Positions 19,049-28,715 of a DNA stretch of 64,000 nucleotides are shown piece after piece. The stretch is from assembly GCF_002949795.1 (NCBI RefSeq), contig NZ_CP026692.1, positions 3,270,545-3,334,544 on the forward strand, in the 5' to 3' direction. The position numbers were made by a program, and so were the translations under genes. How positions within the stretch are numbered: position 1 is the first letter of the stretch; every line of letters starts with the position of its first letter. Source of the stretch: Nostoc sp. 'Lobaria pulmonaria (5183) cyanobiont' (lineage in GTDB: Bacteria > Cyanobacteriota > Cyanobacteriia > Cyanobacteriales > Nostocaceae). The notes under the pieces are model-generated. The model searched no databases. It was not told the origin of the DNA and saw only the letters and a list, made by a program, of their open reading frames with translations.

Positions 19049-20812
19049 TCAGCTAATAGGCAATGTAAACCAGAAAGTTGCCCCTGCATTCAATGCACTG
19101 TTCACACCAATTTCGCCGCCGTGAGCATGGATGATTTGCTTACACAGATACAAACCTAATCCCAAACCTACAGAATTGCCGATACTTGCACCCCGAAAGT
19201 AAAGGTCAAAAAGCCGATCGCTTTGTTGTTGACTAATTCCCACGCCATTATCACTAACAGTACAATAAATCATGTCATCCTTACGGGTAGCATTGATTGT
19301 CAAAAGCAATTCTGGGGGATTATGTTTCAGAGCGTTGACGATTAAGTTAGAAAAAACTCGCCATAGTTGCGTGGGATCGGCATTCACTAATGGCAAATCT
19401 GCGGATACCAAATTTGTCAGTTTGGCTTGATTTTGTGCTAGTAATGGCTCTAAATCAACGATCGCAGCTTCGACAACTGCCAGTAATTCTACGGCTTGAC
19501 GCTGCAAAACTACACCTTGTAACTCGCTGACATGAGCTTCCATCAATGAATTAATTAAATTAAGTTGGCGATCGCTACTTTGAATCATCCGCTCTAAAAT
19601 TGAGCGTGAAATCGAAATATTCTCTTCTGGACGTGAAAGCAAATTTTTCAGCACCATTAAAGTACCCAGCGCTGGGTTGCGTAAGTCATGGGAAACTGCA
19701 TGGAAAAATACTCGTAGTTCTTCTTCAGTTTGTTTGCGCTGGGTAATGTCTTCAATCAAACCTTCGTAGTAAAGCAGTTTTCCTTGTTCGTCATGCACTG
19801 CGTAGGCTTTTTCCGAAATCCAGACAATACTTCCGTCTCGGCGATAAATTTGGGATTCAAACTCTGAAATGCTGCCATAGTTTTCCATCAGGCGCACAAA
19901 TTCTGCTCGGCGGTTCGGATCAACGTACAATTGTTTAATATCAGTGGAATTTGCTGTCACCTCCTCCGCCAAGGAGTAGCCATAAATACGTGCTAAAGCA
20001 GGATTTGCCGTAATGTAACGTCCATCAGGACTGTTTTGAAAAATCCCTTCAACGGCGTTTTCAAAAATGCTGCGATATTTAGCTTCGGCAACCTTGAGTT
20101 TTTGGTAGGCAGATTCCAGTTCTTGACGGGCGAAAAATTCAGAACGTTGCAGGCGATCGTACAGATAAACACCAATGTCACATATAGTACAAAACCAGAA
20201 AATGTATAAAATGAACGTTACATTATATATTCCTGGGTGGTCGGGGATTGGTGTTTTTAGCCCAAGTGCTGTATTCACGCCAAAATAGTAAATCAGCACA
20301 CTCACTTGAGTCAGCAAGTGAAGAATCCAGCAAACAGGCATCAGCACAGCTTGGCTCAAGAACAACAGCGACCAACCAATGGTATCGGGTAGCGCGAAAC
20401 CACTAAGAGTTGCAAACAACTGTGATGCTAGACTAATTGACCAAGAAGACCCTAAAAATAATAAATCTGGACGATGACGACCTAATTTAGTTTTGTGTAA
20501 AGCAAAGCAAATAATTAATGTTGCAAGCATTGTAACATTAATTACTAAGCGCTGAGTTCTCAGTACTTCTGGTAGTTGCTGCAACTCTGCAAAAGGAAAA
20601 AACAAGCTGTAAATGTCTCGCAAAGTAAAAGACAATAGACAAATCAGCGCCAGCCATAACCATAAACGTAATCTCTGCCACAAGAAACGATTACGCCAAG
20701 CTCTGTAAAGAGTAGTGATTTCATCTGTTGTTGGTGCAGAAAAGGTTTTTATCCACCACCTTTGCACTGTTGTAAATGGAGTAGCCATTAGCATCCGAGC
20801 AACTTTGCCCAT
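19049..20812 (-). CDS. Membrane sensor histidine kinase (TM-PAS-HisKA-HATPase)
   Basis: 587 residues. About six hydrophobic helices fill residues 45-225 (a MASE-like membrane sensor). A PAS domain with PAC (KYRSIFENAVEGIFQNSPDG, about 250-365), HisKA with FFHAVSHDLRNPALGT (His about 377) and HATPase_c with intact N-box NLIVNALKHNPP, G1 DNGVGIS and G2 GLGLGLYLCKQII follow. It should autophosphorylate. No response regulator is adjacent, so the partner is unknown. It follows the other kinase by 63 bp on the same strand and shares its catalytic region by duplication. Confidence 0.9.
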   Translation of the reverse strand: MGKVARMLMATPFTTVQRWWIKTFSAPTTDEITTLYRAWRNRFLWQRLRLWLWLALICLLSFTLRDIYSLFFPFAELQQLPEVLRTQRLVINVTMLATLIICFALHKTKLGRHRPDLLFLGSSWSISLASQLFATLSGFALPDTIGWSLLFLSQAVLMPVCWILHLLTQVSVLIYYFGVNTALGLKTPIPDHPGIYNVTFILYIFWFCTICDIGVYLYDRLQRSEFFARQELESAYQKLKVAEAKYRSIFENAVEGIFQNSPDGRYITANPALARIYGYSLAEEVTANSTDIKQLYVDPNRRAEFVRLMENYGSISEFESQIYRRDGSIVWISEKAYAVHDEQGKLLYYEGLIEDITQRKQTEEELRVFFHAVSHDLRNPALGTLMVLKNLLSRPEENISISRSILERMIQSSDRQLNLINSLMEAHVSELQGVVLQRQAVELLAVVEAAIVDLEPLLAQNQAKLTNLVSADLPLVNADPTQLWRVFSNLIVNALKHNPPELLLTINATRKDDMIYCTVSDNGVGISQQQSDRLFDLYFRGASIGNSVGLGLGLYLCKQIIHAHGGEIGVNSALNAGATFWFTLPIS

Positions 20813-20875
20813 ACCTTGAGGGTGTTTCCCTTACTCAACATTGCCATAAATAACACCCTCTCATTTTTTGGTGAT

Positions 20876-23527
20876 TTATGGGCGATTTGTTGCGGATGAA
20901 GTGAAAAGAGGTAGTGTAAACCAGAAAGTTAATCCACGCTTGCGGTTACTCATAACCCCGATTTCGCCGCCATGCGCCTTAATGATTTTCCGACAAAGAT
21001 ACATTTTTAAGCCAATGCTTGTAGAGCAACAGTCTTGAGGATCGCGGACATGAAGATCGAAAAGGCGATCGCACTCTACTTTACTCATTACCACACCGTC
21101 ATCTTGAATCTGAGTGCGAATCATTCCCGCCTCAACGGTGGCACTCAGGGTAAAATTTAACCCTGGTGGATTATTTTGCAAGCCATGTGCGATTAAATTT
21201 ACCAAAACTTTCTGTAACCGAGTGCCATCTGCGATTACTAACGGTAAATCTGCGGGAACCAAGTTCTTCAGAGTCGCTTGATTTTGTGTCAGCATGGGTT
21301 CCAACTGCGAGAAACATTCGCCCAGTAGGGTACTAAGTTGCACAGGTTCGAGTTTGATCTCAATACCCTGTTTTTCACAGGAATTAATTTCTAGCAATGA
21401 GTTAATCATTGTCAGTTGGCGATCATTGCCCTGAATCATTCGCTCGATGATTGAGCGAGATATTGGGATTGGGGATTGGGCATGGGAAAGAGGCAGAGGG
21501 GCAGAGGGGATGGGGGGCAGAGGAGAAAGACTTGCTTTAATTTCCCCCCTGCTCCCCTGGTTACTGAGCGCAGTCGAAGTATGCTCCCCTGCTTCCCCAC
21601 TCCCCACTCGCTGATTTAACAAATTCTTTAATACCATCAAGTTACCCATCACCGAAGTTCGTAAATCGTGAGCAACTGTATGCAAAACAACATCTTTGAC
21701 ACGATGCAAATTTTCAACTTCTTGCATTTTCTGCTGCAACTGTGCTGTCCGTTCTTGGACTTGGTATTCTAAATTAGTGTTAAGTTCTGCTAGCTTTTGG
21801 CATATCTGGCTTTGTTGAATAGCGATCGCTACCTGTTCTGACATCTGCTGTAACAAATCAATTTCTATTGGCTGCCAATGACGCGAACCTGAGCATTGAT
21901 TGGCAATTAATGCGCCAAATAATTCGTTATTTAGCATAATTGGTACAGCCAAAGTCGCCTTCGTTTGGAATTTTCGATAGTGTGCTTTTACTTTGGGAGA
22001 TACTTCTATTTGGGTTATGTCTTCAACGACACGCACAAGATTATCTTTTAGTAAATTTCGTAATTCTTGTAAATAAGCTTCATCATTAGTAGACCAACCT
22101 GAGACTGATGGATATTTGGGATCTACTGATTCGGCAATAGTTCTGACTCCTAAATTGGCATTATTTAAACCAATAAAAACTCGATCTGCTTGGAGAAATT
22201 GCCTAACTTCTGTCACGGTGGTTTGAAGAATTTCCTCTAAGTTAAGCGAAGACCGAATTCGCACTAGGGTTTCTGCCAACAAGCGATCGCGTTGCGCACA
22301 AAGGCGTAATTGTGCTTCTACCTGTTTGCGTTCTGTAATGTCGTGATGCACTGCTAAAATGGCAGGAATACCATCCAAATCAATGACTTCGGCTGAAAGC
22401 AGGGTTGTAATTATCTCACCAGATTTTTGCCGAAATTCAACTTCCAAGTTACGAGCGACTCCCGTACTTTGCAACTCTTGCACTAAGTTTAAGCGATCGC
22501 GATCGTCTACCCAAAGATTTAACTTAAAAGAAGTTTTACCAATTGCCTCATCTCGCCCATAACCTGAAAGATTCACAAAACTGTCATTAACTTCGATAAA
22601 GCGTCCTTCTTGCAGCGTGCTAATCGTAATTGAATCGGGGCTGCAACTAAAAGCTTTCGCAAATTTTTGAGCAAGATTTTGTAAGGCGACTTCTCCTTGT
22701 TTGCGCTCTGTGATATCTCGGACAATTGCTAGTACCTCATCTGTGCCACTCACTACCAACCGCGCCTCATAATCTCTGACCCCCAAAGATGTTGGTAGTT
22801 GATATTCACAAGTTTGTAAAATTCCAGAATCTAAAGTTTTAGCGATCGCTACTTGGCTAATGGCAGCAACATCACTCGGCAATAACTCTTGCAAATTTTT
22901 TCCAACTATTTCTTCTCTCGAAAGAGTGATATTTGCGCCCTCGCTTTTCAAATCTAGATACTCGCCATCGCGGCTGATACGAAACATCAAATCGGGGATA
23001 GCATCTAAAATTGCTTTATACCGTGCCTCAGTTTCTTGCAATTTTTCTTGGGCTTGTTTTCGATCTGTAATATCTATAACCAAGCCATGCCAAAGAAAAT
23101 CACCTGCTGCTTGTAATTCGGGTTGCAAAGTACCTTGAATCCATTTAATGCCACTAGGCGTAACAATCCGACTTTCCCAATGCCAAGGTGTAAGAGTAGT
23201 ACGACAAACAGCAATAGATTCTGTAAAAGCTTTTATATCCTGTGGATAAATCAGTTTGCATAACACCTGAAAGTCTGCCTGTACAGCCTCTGGTTCTAAT
23301 TCATACAAATACTTACAACCAGAACTAATATAAGGGATAAATACAGAACCATCCTGTCGTTGCAGAATTTGGAAAATCATCCCCGGTAAATTGGCAGCAA
23401 TTGTTTCCAACAGAGTGATTTTCTCTGGTGGAAAATCTGGTTTATGCAGTGATTTTACAATTTCATCCACTCTTAGACCCTTTGATATATAAGCAATTGG
23501 CATAATATTCAAGGTAATCATAGCCAT
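20876..23527 (-). CDS. Multi-PAS/GAF histidine-kinase-like protein with degenerate ATPase domain
   Basis: 883 residues: three PAS/PAC units (about 45-160, 165-280, 285-410), a GAF domain (about 420-585), a coiled coil, HisKA with TVAHDLRTSVMG (His about 618) and a C-terminal HATPase-like fold. The ATP-binding boxes are eroded compared with the neighbour: N-box NLIAHGLQNNPPG has His for the Mg-binding Asn, G1 reads DDGVVMS instead of DNGVGIS, and G2 reads SIGLKMYL instead of GLGLGLYL. It may therefore be a pseudokinase that still carries a phosphorylatable His. An in-frame insert of about 49 residues (about 640-688, Pro/Ser-rich, built of dispersed repeat sequence) splits the HisKA hairpin. 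Cytoplasmic, with no membrane helices. Likely cotranscribed with the following kinase. Confidence 0.88.
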   Translation of the reverse strand: MAMITLNIMPIAYISKGLRVDEIVKSLHKPDFPPEKITLLETIAANLPGMIFQILQRQDGSVFIPYISSGCKYLYELEPEAVQADFQVLCKLIYPQDIKAFTESIAVCRTTLTPWHWESRIVTPSGIKWIQGTLQPELQAAGDFLWHGLVIDITDRKQAQEKLQETEARYKAILDAIPDLMFRISRDGEYLDLKSEGANITLSREEIVGKNLQELLPSDVAAISQVAIAKTLDSGILQTCEYQLPTSLGVRDYEARLVVSGTDEVLAIVRDITERKQGEVALQNLAQKFAKAFSCSPDSITISTLQEGRFIEVNDSFVNLSGYGRDEAIGKTSFKLNLWVDDRDRLNLVQELQSTGVARNLEVEFRQKSGEIITTLLSAEVIDLDGIPAILAVHHDITERKQVEAQLRLCAQRDRLLAETLVRIRSSLNLEEILQTTVTEVRQFLQADRVFIGLNNANLGVRTIAESVDPKYPSVSGWSTNDEAYLQELRNLLKDNLVRVVEDITQIEVSPKVKAHYRKFQTKATLAVPIMLNNELFGALIANQCSGSRHWQPIEIDLLQQMSEQVAIAIQQSQICQKLAELNTNLEYQVQERTAQLQQKMQEVENLHRVKDVVLHTVAHDLRTSVMGNLMVLKNLLNQRVGSGEAGEHTSTALSNQGSRGEIKASLSPLPPIPSAPLPLSHAQSPIPISRSIIERMIQGNDRQLTMINSLLEINSCEKQGIEIKLEPVQLSTLLGECFSQLEPMLTQNQATLKNLVPADLPLVIADGTRLQKVLVNLIAHGLQNNPPGLNFTLSATVEAGMIRTQIQDDGVVMSKVECDRLFDLHVRDPQDCCSTSIGLKMYLCRKIIKAHGGEIGVMSNRKRGLTFWFTLPLFTSSATNRP
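21462..21606. repeat. Dispersed repeat inserted in frame in the histidine kinase gene
   Basis: Contains ggcagaggggcagagggga strings, cctgctcccctgg, actgagcgcagtcgaagt and gctcccctgcttcccc, all of which are usually intergenic repeats in Nostoc. In the paralogue at 19049-20812 the equivalent point reads straight from NLLSRPEE to ISISRSILERM, so the insertion boundaries are clear. Confidence 0.8.
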
Positions 23528-23782
23528 TATAAAAGTTTTTAGCTCTCAGCGCGACGCCGAATAGCCCGTCGTAGACATCGCTAACAACAAAAAAATGGCT
23601 CTACTTTCAGAGTAGTTCTGGATGCTGCGATCGCATTCACCCAATCGGGTGAACCATTTGTCAAAGATGTCAAAGAGGCAATCAGTTCAGGACTTTAGTT
23701 TTTACTACAAGTTTATTTACTTAGGATATTTGACTTGACAGACTACTAAAATAGATATATTACTTCCAGTTAAACTGATCGC

Positions 23783-24370
23783 ATGAATATTACCACCGTC
23801 AGTTTACCTCCAACCCTCGAATTAAATATCGACTTAACGGACGAGCAATTTTTTCAGCTTTGTCAAAATAATCGAGACTTAAAGTTTGAGCGGACAGCTT
23901 CAGGGGAACTAATTATTATGCCACCTACGGGGAGTAGTACTAGCGATCGTAATGCCGATTTAACTTATCAATTAAGAGCTTGGAGTCGTCAAAATAAGCT
24001 AGGTAAATCCTTTGACTCTTCTGGTGGTTTCAAACTTCCTAACGGTGCAGAGCGTTCTCCAGATGCTTCCTGGGTGAAAATGGAACGGTGGAATGCTTTA
24101 AGTGAAGCAGAAAAAGAAAGATTTGCTCCTTTGTGTCCCGATTTTGTGGTTGAGTTAATGTCTCCAAGTGATTCTTTAGAAAAAACGCGAACCAAAATGA
24201 GGGAATATATGGAGAATGGCGCCAGATTAGGCTGGTTAATTAATAGAGGACAGCAGCAGGTAGAAATTTATCGTCCTAATCGAGAAATTGAGCTTATACA
24301 AAGTCCTAAAACTCTATCGGGAGAAGATGTTTTGCCAGGATTTGTTTTAGATTTAGCAGAAATTTGGTAA
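23783..24370 (+). CDS. Uma2-family (DUF820) restriction-like endonuclease
   Basis: 195 residues. The pattern LTDEQFFQLCQNNRDLKFER, ELIIMPPTG, DASWVKMERW, CPDFVVELMSPSDSLEKTRT and KMREYMENGARLGWLINRGQ is the Uma2 family, a PD-(D/E)xK nuclease fold with the E-x-x-S-P-S core (ELMSPSD). Cyanobacteria carry dozens of copies. Their role is unknown, with suggestions of mobile DNA or defence. A dead relative lies at 17606-18176. Confidence 0.88.
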   Translation: MNITTVSLPPTLELNIDLTDEQFFQLCQNNRDLKFERTASGELIIMPPTGSSTSDRNADLTYQLRAWSRQNKLGKSFDSSGGFKLPNGAERSPDASWVKMERWNALSEAEKERFAPLCPDFVVELMSPSDSLEKTRTKMREYMENGARLGWLINRGQQQVEIYRPNREIELIQSPKTLSGEDVLPGFVLDLAEIW

Positions 24371-24818
24371 GTAATTACCTACCCTGAATCATTCGTAATA
24401 AACAATAAACCCGACAAATTCTACGAAGCCGGGTATCTGCGGCTTGCAATTATCACAAACAAAATAGGATTACTATACTACCAAATTATGATAATTTAAT
24501 TTCACGAATACCCCAGATCAGTAATTCCAAAAACTGTTTGAGAACTCAACTAATTGGCAATTATCCTGAATCAAGTAAATACCACCACTCATAAAAACTC
24601 CGTTGTGTTGACCTAATTTAAGGTTCTTGATTTCATCGAGTAGCGAACACCCGTTTAGCGAATTGGTAAATTAAAAAATTGAGGTAATCAACTTCGATCG
24701 CAACAATCAGATAGAAAATAGTTTATCAATACATCTAATCTAGTTATTACCTAAAGGCAAAAACTAATAATAGGCACTCGAAAGTGGGATGCTTGGCAAT
24801 AAATTATAGGAGACATGA
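24371..24818. other. Intergenic region upstream of ada
   Basis: About 450 bases. A weak hairpin (cccgac...gccggg, about 24411-24433) lies behind the Uma2 gene and may terminate it. The remainder is AT-rich with no recognised gene, and contains the ada promoter. A ribosome site (taggagac) lies 6 bases before the ATG at 24819. Confidence 0.4.
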
Positions 24819-25889
24819 ATGCAATTACAACAGATACAACTTTTAGAAGAAACACTCTGGGAAGCAGTTCTCAATCGAGATTACACTTTTGAAGGCAAGT
24901 TTTTCTATGGTGTTCGCTCTACAGGCATTTATTGCCGACCTATTTGCCCTAGTCGCAGACCGAATCGGAATCAAGTTTGTTTCTTCCAGTCGGTACAAGA
25001 TTCTGAAATTGCAGGTTTTCGACCTTGTAAGCGCTGTCAGCCACAATCTGAAATAGTTCCAAATACAGCCAAAATCTTAGCAGTATGTCGATATATTGAA
25101 GCACAAGTTAACCACATCCCAACCCTCTCGGAATTATGCTCTCAGGTGGAAATGAGTCCCAGTTATCTACAAAGAATATTCAAGCAAATAATTGGTGTAT
25201 CGCCTTATCAATATGCAGATGCACTGCGTAGCCAGCGATTGAAACAGCGTCTTCAGTCAGGGGAAGAAATTGCTGATGCAGTTTACGATACGGGGTATGG
25301 TTCAAGTAGTCAACTCTATGAGAAAGCACCTAAACAACTGGGAATGACACCAAAGACTTACCAACAAGCTGGAAAAACAATCAGCATTGTCTATGCGATC
25401 GCTCCATGTCCATTAGGATATTTGCTTGTGGCAACAACAGAGAAGGGTCTCTGCGCCGTAAAATTAGGTGATGAAGCAGACAAGCTCGAACACATTTTGA
25501 AGCAGGAATTTCACCAAGCGCAGATCGTGCGTGACGATCGCACACACAAAGACTGGATACAAGCAATCCTCGACTTGATTGCAGGAGGCAAGGCACATCT
25601 TGATTTACCACTTGATATCCGTGGGACAGCATTTCAGAAACAGGTTTGGCAAGCATTACAAAAAATTCCTTATGGCGAAACCTGCACTTACACTGATATT
25701 GCCCGTAATATTGCCAAACCCCAGGCAGTCCGAGCTGTAGGTAATGCTTGTGGAGCTAATCCGATCGCGCTGATTGTACCATGTCATCGAGTGCTACGGA
25801 GTGATGGCAGTCTTGGTGGTTATCACTGGGGAATTGAGCGTAAACAAAAACTGCTTACACAAGAATCAGAACGCACCGCGCGGGATTAG
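24819..25889 (+). CDS. ada: Bifunctional DNA alkylation repair protein / regulator Ada
   Basis: 356 residues, full length. The N-terminal Ada zinc domain has Cys39, Cys43, Cys70 and Cys73 (GIYCRPICPSR, FRPCKRC), where one Cys takes methyl groups from phosphotriesters. An AraC-type helix-turn-helix follows (about 85-180: MSPSYLQRIFKQIIGVSPYQ). The C-terminal O6-methylguanine methyltransferase has the active Cys322 in VPCHRVLRSDGS. Methylated Ada normally activates its own gene and alkA. The glycosylase gene follows at 34 bp and is probably cotranscribed, so the pair forms an adaptive-response unit. Confidence 0.95.
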   Translation: MQLQQIQLLEETLWEAVLNRDYTFEGKFFYGVRSTGIYCRPICPSRRPNRNQVCFFQSVQDSEIAGFRPCKRCQPQSEIVPNTAKILAVCRYIEAQVNHIPTLSELCSQVEMSPSYLQRIFKQIIGVSPYQYADALRSQRLKQRLQSGEEIADAVYDTGYGSSSQLYEKAPKQLGMTPKTYQQAGKTISIVYAIAPCPLGYLLVATTEKGLCAVKLGDEADKLEHILKQEFHQAQIVRDDRTHKDWIQAILDLIAGGKAHLDLPLDIRGTAFQKQVWQALQKIPYGETCTYTDIARNIAKPQAVRAVGNACGANPIALIVPCHRVLRSDGSLGGYHWGIERKQKLLTQESERTARD

Positions 25890-25923
25890 AATTCTTCCTT
25901 ACTCCCCACTCCTTTTTCCAAAG

Positions 25924-26559
25924 ATGACTCAAACACCTGAACTAGAATCGTTGACTGAAGAAAGTTTGACCCGTGGTTTAATGGTGCTTGCCAAACTTGA
26001 TAGTGATTTGGCTCGGATTTTAGAGACACTGGGGCCTCCACCAGTATGGTCAAGAGAAGCAGGTTTTGCAACACTGTTGTGCATAATTCTCGAACAGCAA
26101 GTTTCCGTAGCGGCTGCAAGGGCTGTATTTAAACGTCTATGTGAGGTTGTAACTCTGACGCCAGAAAACTTTCTGATATTGGATGATGTTCAATTAAGAG
26201 GAATTGGATTCAGTCGGCAAAAGATTCTATACTGTCGTGGATTGGCTCAGGCGATCGCAACTGGTCAGCTTGACCTCAGCAAACTCCAAACAATGGACGA
26301 AACTACTATCAGAACTGAGTTAAAGCGTCTCAAAGGGATCGGAGACTGGACAGTTGATATTTATTTGCTTATGGCGCTGCAACGTCCTGATGTCTTTCCT
26401 AAAGGCGATTTAGCGATCGCGATCGCTTTACAAAAACTCAAAAACTTGGCAACGCGTCCAACACCAGTGCAACTAGAAGAAATGACACTGCACTGGCGTC
26501 CGTGGCGAGCAGTTGCGGCAAGACTTTTATGGCACTATTACCTGAGTAATCCCAAATAA
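25924..26559 (+). CDS. DNA-3-methyladenine glycosylase (AlkA-like, HhH-GPD)
   Basis: 211 residues from the ATG at 25924; the open frame extends upstream into ada but those codons are ada read in another frame. LLCIILEQQVSVAAARAVFKRL, the helix-hairpin-helix KRLKGIGDWTVDIYLLMAL and the catalytic Asp in FPKGDLAIAIAL identify the HhH-GPD superfamily, AlkA branch. It removes alkylated purines in base excision repair. It lacks the N-terminal AlkA_N domain of E. coli AlkA, as do many short bacterial forms. Located 34 bp behind ada. Confidence 0.9.
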   Translation: MTQTPELESLTEESLTRGLMVLAKLDSDLARILETLGPPPVWSREAGFATLLCIILEQQVSVAAARAVFKRLCEVVTLTPENFLILDDVQLRGIGFSRQKILYCRGLAQAIATGQLDLSKLQTMDETTIRTELKRLKGIGDWTVDIYLLMALQRPDVFPKGDLAIAIALQKLKNLATRPTPVQLEEMTLHWRPWRAVAARLLWHYYLSNPK

Positions 26560-26684
26560 TTACTCTTTCTTTCTTCTCTACGAGACGCTGCGCGATGGCG
26601 CACTTGGTGAACCAGCACGGCGGGAAACCCGCCGTAGGCGACTGGTGAACCCGAAGGGCAGTTCGGATCATAAATATAAACTAA

Positions 26685-27683
26685 ATGGCAGAAAATCAAT
26701 TAAGCTTAATACCAGAAAAGTCTGAGAAAACTTTAAATATACTGCCGATAATCATCGTAATAATTGCCTTATTCGCTTTATCTTCAACAGCAATATTTAT
26801 TAAAATTGCTATTAGAGAAATGAGCGCTGTTACGACATTCTTTAATCGTTTATGGATAGCGACTATTATCTTTGGATTATGGAGTGGAATTAACCAAGCA
26901 CGGACTGAAATTACAGATGATGAAGCTGTATTACCACAGCAGCCTTACGCAATTAAAGAGATCGCGTTTTTAATCGCAGTGGCTTTAGTTCATGTATTAG
27001 GTCGATTATCTTGGACTTGGTCGCTAACTCAGACTGGTGCTGCTAATGCTAATGCCTTAGGTAGTCTCAATCCGCTATTTACTACTTTAGGAGGATGGCT
27101 ATTTTTTAATCAAATCTTTGGGCGTAAATTTATCATTGGTCTGATCTTAGCCATAATCGGTGCGATCGCTGTCGGATTTGAAGATTTATTGCATTCTAAT
27201 AATAATATTACAGGTGATGCTGTTGCCCTCATATCATCGATATTTTATGCAGCAAACTTTTTACTTATTGAGCAGATCCGCAATAAGTTTTCAGTTATCA
27301 CCATACTCCTGTGGCGTTGTGTAATTGCAACTTCATTGATGATACCAGTTGTGCTAATTTTTGAAAAACAAGTTTTTCCAGTTACTTTGTCGGGGTGGTT
27401 AGTAGTATTTGCGCTAGCTGCTATTTGCGAAGCCTTGGGTCATGGGCTAATTATATACAGCCTCAAAAATTTTTCATCAGGATTTATCTCTTTATTCTTA
27501 CTACTCAATCCACTGATTGTTGCTATTCTTGCTTGGATACTTTTCTCGGAAAAATTGAGTATTTTTAACTTGTTAGGTTTGGCTCTAATTTTAGCGGGTA
27601 TATATCTAGCAATTTCTAATAAAGAATCTGTGCAATCTAAAGTTAATACCCATATCCAATCTCCAGCAGAAAGTGAATCTTAA
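26685..27683 (+). CDS. EamA/DMT-superfamily permease
   Basis: 332 residues with about ten hydrophobic helices arranged as two EamA repeats: IIVIIALFALSSTAIFIKIAI to GAIAVGFEDLLH, then ISSIFYAANFLLIEQIRNKF to LGLALILAGIYLAIS. Such proteins export amino acids, metabolites or amphipathic compounds. The substrate is not predictable here. It is preceded by a dispersed repeat stretch (26580-26665) and followed by a convergent dapF. Confidence 0.85.
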   Translation: MAENQLSLIPEKSEKTLNILPIIIVIIALFALSSTAIFIKIAIREMSAVTTFFNRLWIATIIFGLWSGINQARTEITDDEAVLPQQPYAIKEIAFLIAVALVHVLGRLSWTWSLTQTGAANANALGSLNPLFTTLGGWLFFNQIFGRKFIIGLILAIIGAIAVGFEDLLHSNNNITGDAVALISSIFYAANFLLIEQIRNKFSVITILLWRCVIATSLMIPVVLIFEKQVFPVTLSGWLVVFALAAICEALGHGLIIYSLKNFSSGFISLFLLLNPLIVAILAWILFSEKLSIFNLLGLALILAGIYLAISNKESVQSKVNTHIQSPAESES

Positions 27684-27686
27684 CGA

Positions 27687-27743
27687 GTTCGTAGTCAGGA
27701 CTTTAGCTCTGATTTTCTCAGCACTAAAGTGCTTACTACAAAC
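27687..27743. repeat. Inverted dispersed repeat between the DMT permease and dapF
   Basis: gttcgtagtcaggactttag and ctaaagtgcttactacaaac are inverted copies with few mismatches. The same string (gtttgtagtaagcactttag) is a frequent Nostoc repeat; a partial copy lies near 23686-23712. It lies between two convergent genes and could serve as a two-way terminator. Confidence 0.65.
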
Positions 27744-27806
27744 TTCTTTTAAGAGTTTGTAGTCTTCTATGGCATTACTCAAGTAGTAATGCCAATGGGA
27801 AGTCGG

Positions 27807-28646
27807 TTACACTTTACCCGTGAATACTCGTTCAGCCGGACCTGTCATGTAAACCCGTTGGTCTACTTCTGACCATTCAATTTGCAAGGGGCCACCTGGT
27901 AATTCTACAGTGGCAGTGCGATCGCATTTCCCGGTTAACACACCAGCTACTAAAGAAGCACAAGCACCAGTCCCGCAAGCTAAGGTAATTCCAGCACCCC
28001 GTTCCCATACCCGCATTTTCAAATAGTCACGGCGCACTACTTGAATAAATTCGGTATTTATGCGTTGGGGAAAAACTGGGTGATGCTCAAATTTCGGGCC
28101 GATGGTTTCTAGCTCAATTGCTGCGACATCTTCCACAAAAGTAATGCAGTGAGGATTTCCCATATTTACACAGGTGACATCCCAAGTTTTCCCCGCTACC
28201 TCTAACGGCTGAGAAATGACTTTTTCTTCATTAGGTGAAAGGGTGGTGGGAATTTCGCTAGCGAGTAACCTGGGTAAACCCATGTCTACTTTAACTTGAC
28301 CATTAGATAAGAGTTGGGGAGTCATTACACCACCCAAAGTATGAATGCGATATGAGTCTTGATTCCGGGATTCCCCTTCTAAGTCTGCTAAAAAGCCAGC
28401 TAAACAGCGAATGCCATTGCCACACATTTCTGGTTCAGAACCATCAGAATTAAAAATCCGCATGGTGTAGTCAGTGCCGATTTCTCCAGGTAGGGCAAAA
28501 ATGACACCATCAGCACCGATGCCCAAGTGGCGATCGCACAACTCGATGGCTTGCTCTGGAGTCACTACAGGCAATGATGACGAGCGATTGTCAATCAAAA
28601 TAAAGTCGTTGCCTAGACCATGATACTTAGTAAATTCGATTGCCAT
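27807..28646 (-). CDS. dapF: Diaminopimelate epimerase
   Basis: 279 residues, the normal length. [19 protein letters not shown] at the start, the first catalytic Cys in [16 protein letters not shown], and the second in [16 protein letters not shown] are all intact, as is [12 protein letters not shown]. It converts LL- to meso-diaminopimelate for lysine and peptidoglycan synthesis in the cytoplasm. hfq is divergently placed 69 bp away, an arrangement seen in many cyanobacteria. Confidence 0.97.
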   Translation of the reverse strand: MAIEFTKYHGLGNDFILIDNRSSSLPVVTPEQAIELCDRHLGIGADGVIFALPGEIGTDYTMRIFNSDGSEPEMCGNGIRCLAGFLADLEGESRNQDSYRIHTLGGVMTPQLLSNGQVKVDMGLPRLLASEIPTTLSPNEEKVISQPLEVAGKTWDVTCVNMGNPHCITFVEDVAAIELETIGPKFEHHPVFPQRINTEFIQVVRRDYLKMRVWERGAGITLACGTGACASLVAGVLTGKCDRTATVELPGGPLQIEWSEVDQRVYMTGPAERVFTGKV

Positions 28647-28715
28647 TTCTTCAAGGATGAATTATCAAGGATTAGTTACTCTTTATTTTGCCTTGTAGGT
28701 TCATCTTTACTAAAA

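Noticed and set aside
25774..25923. Longer N-terminus of the AlkA-like protein
   Set aside because: These codons are the end of ada in another frame and have no glycosylase similarity; the ATG at 25924 fits the family start.
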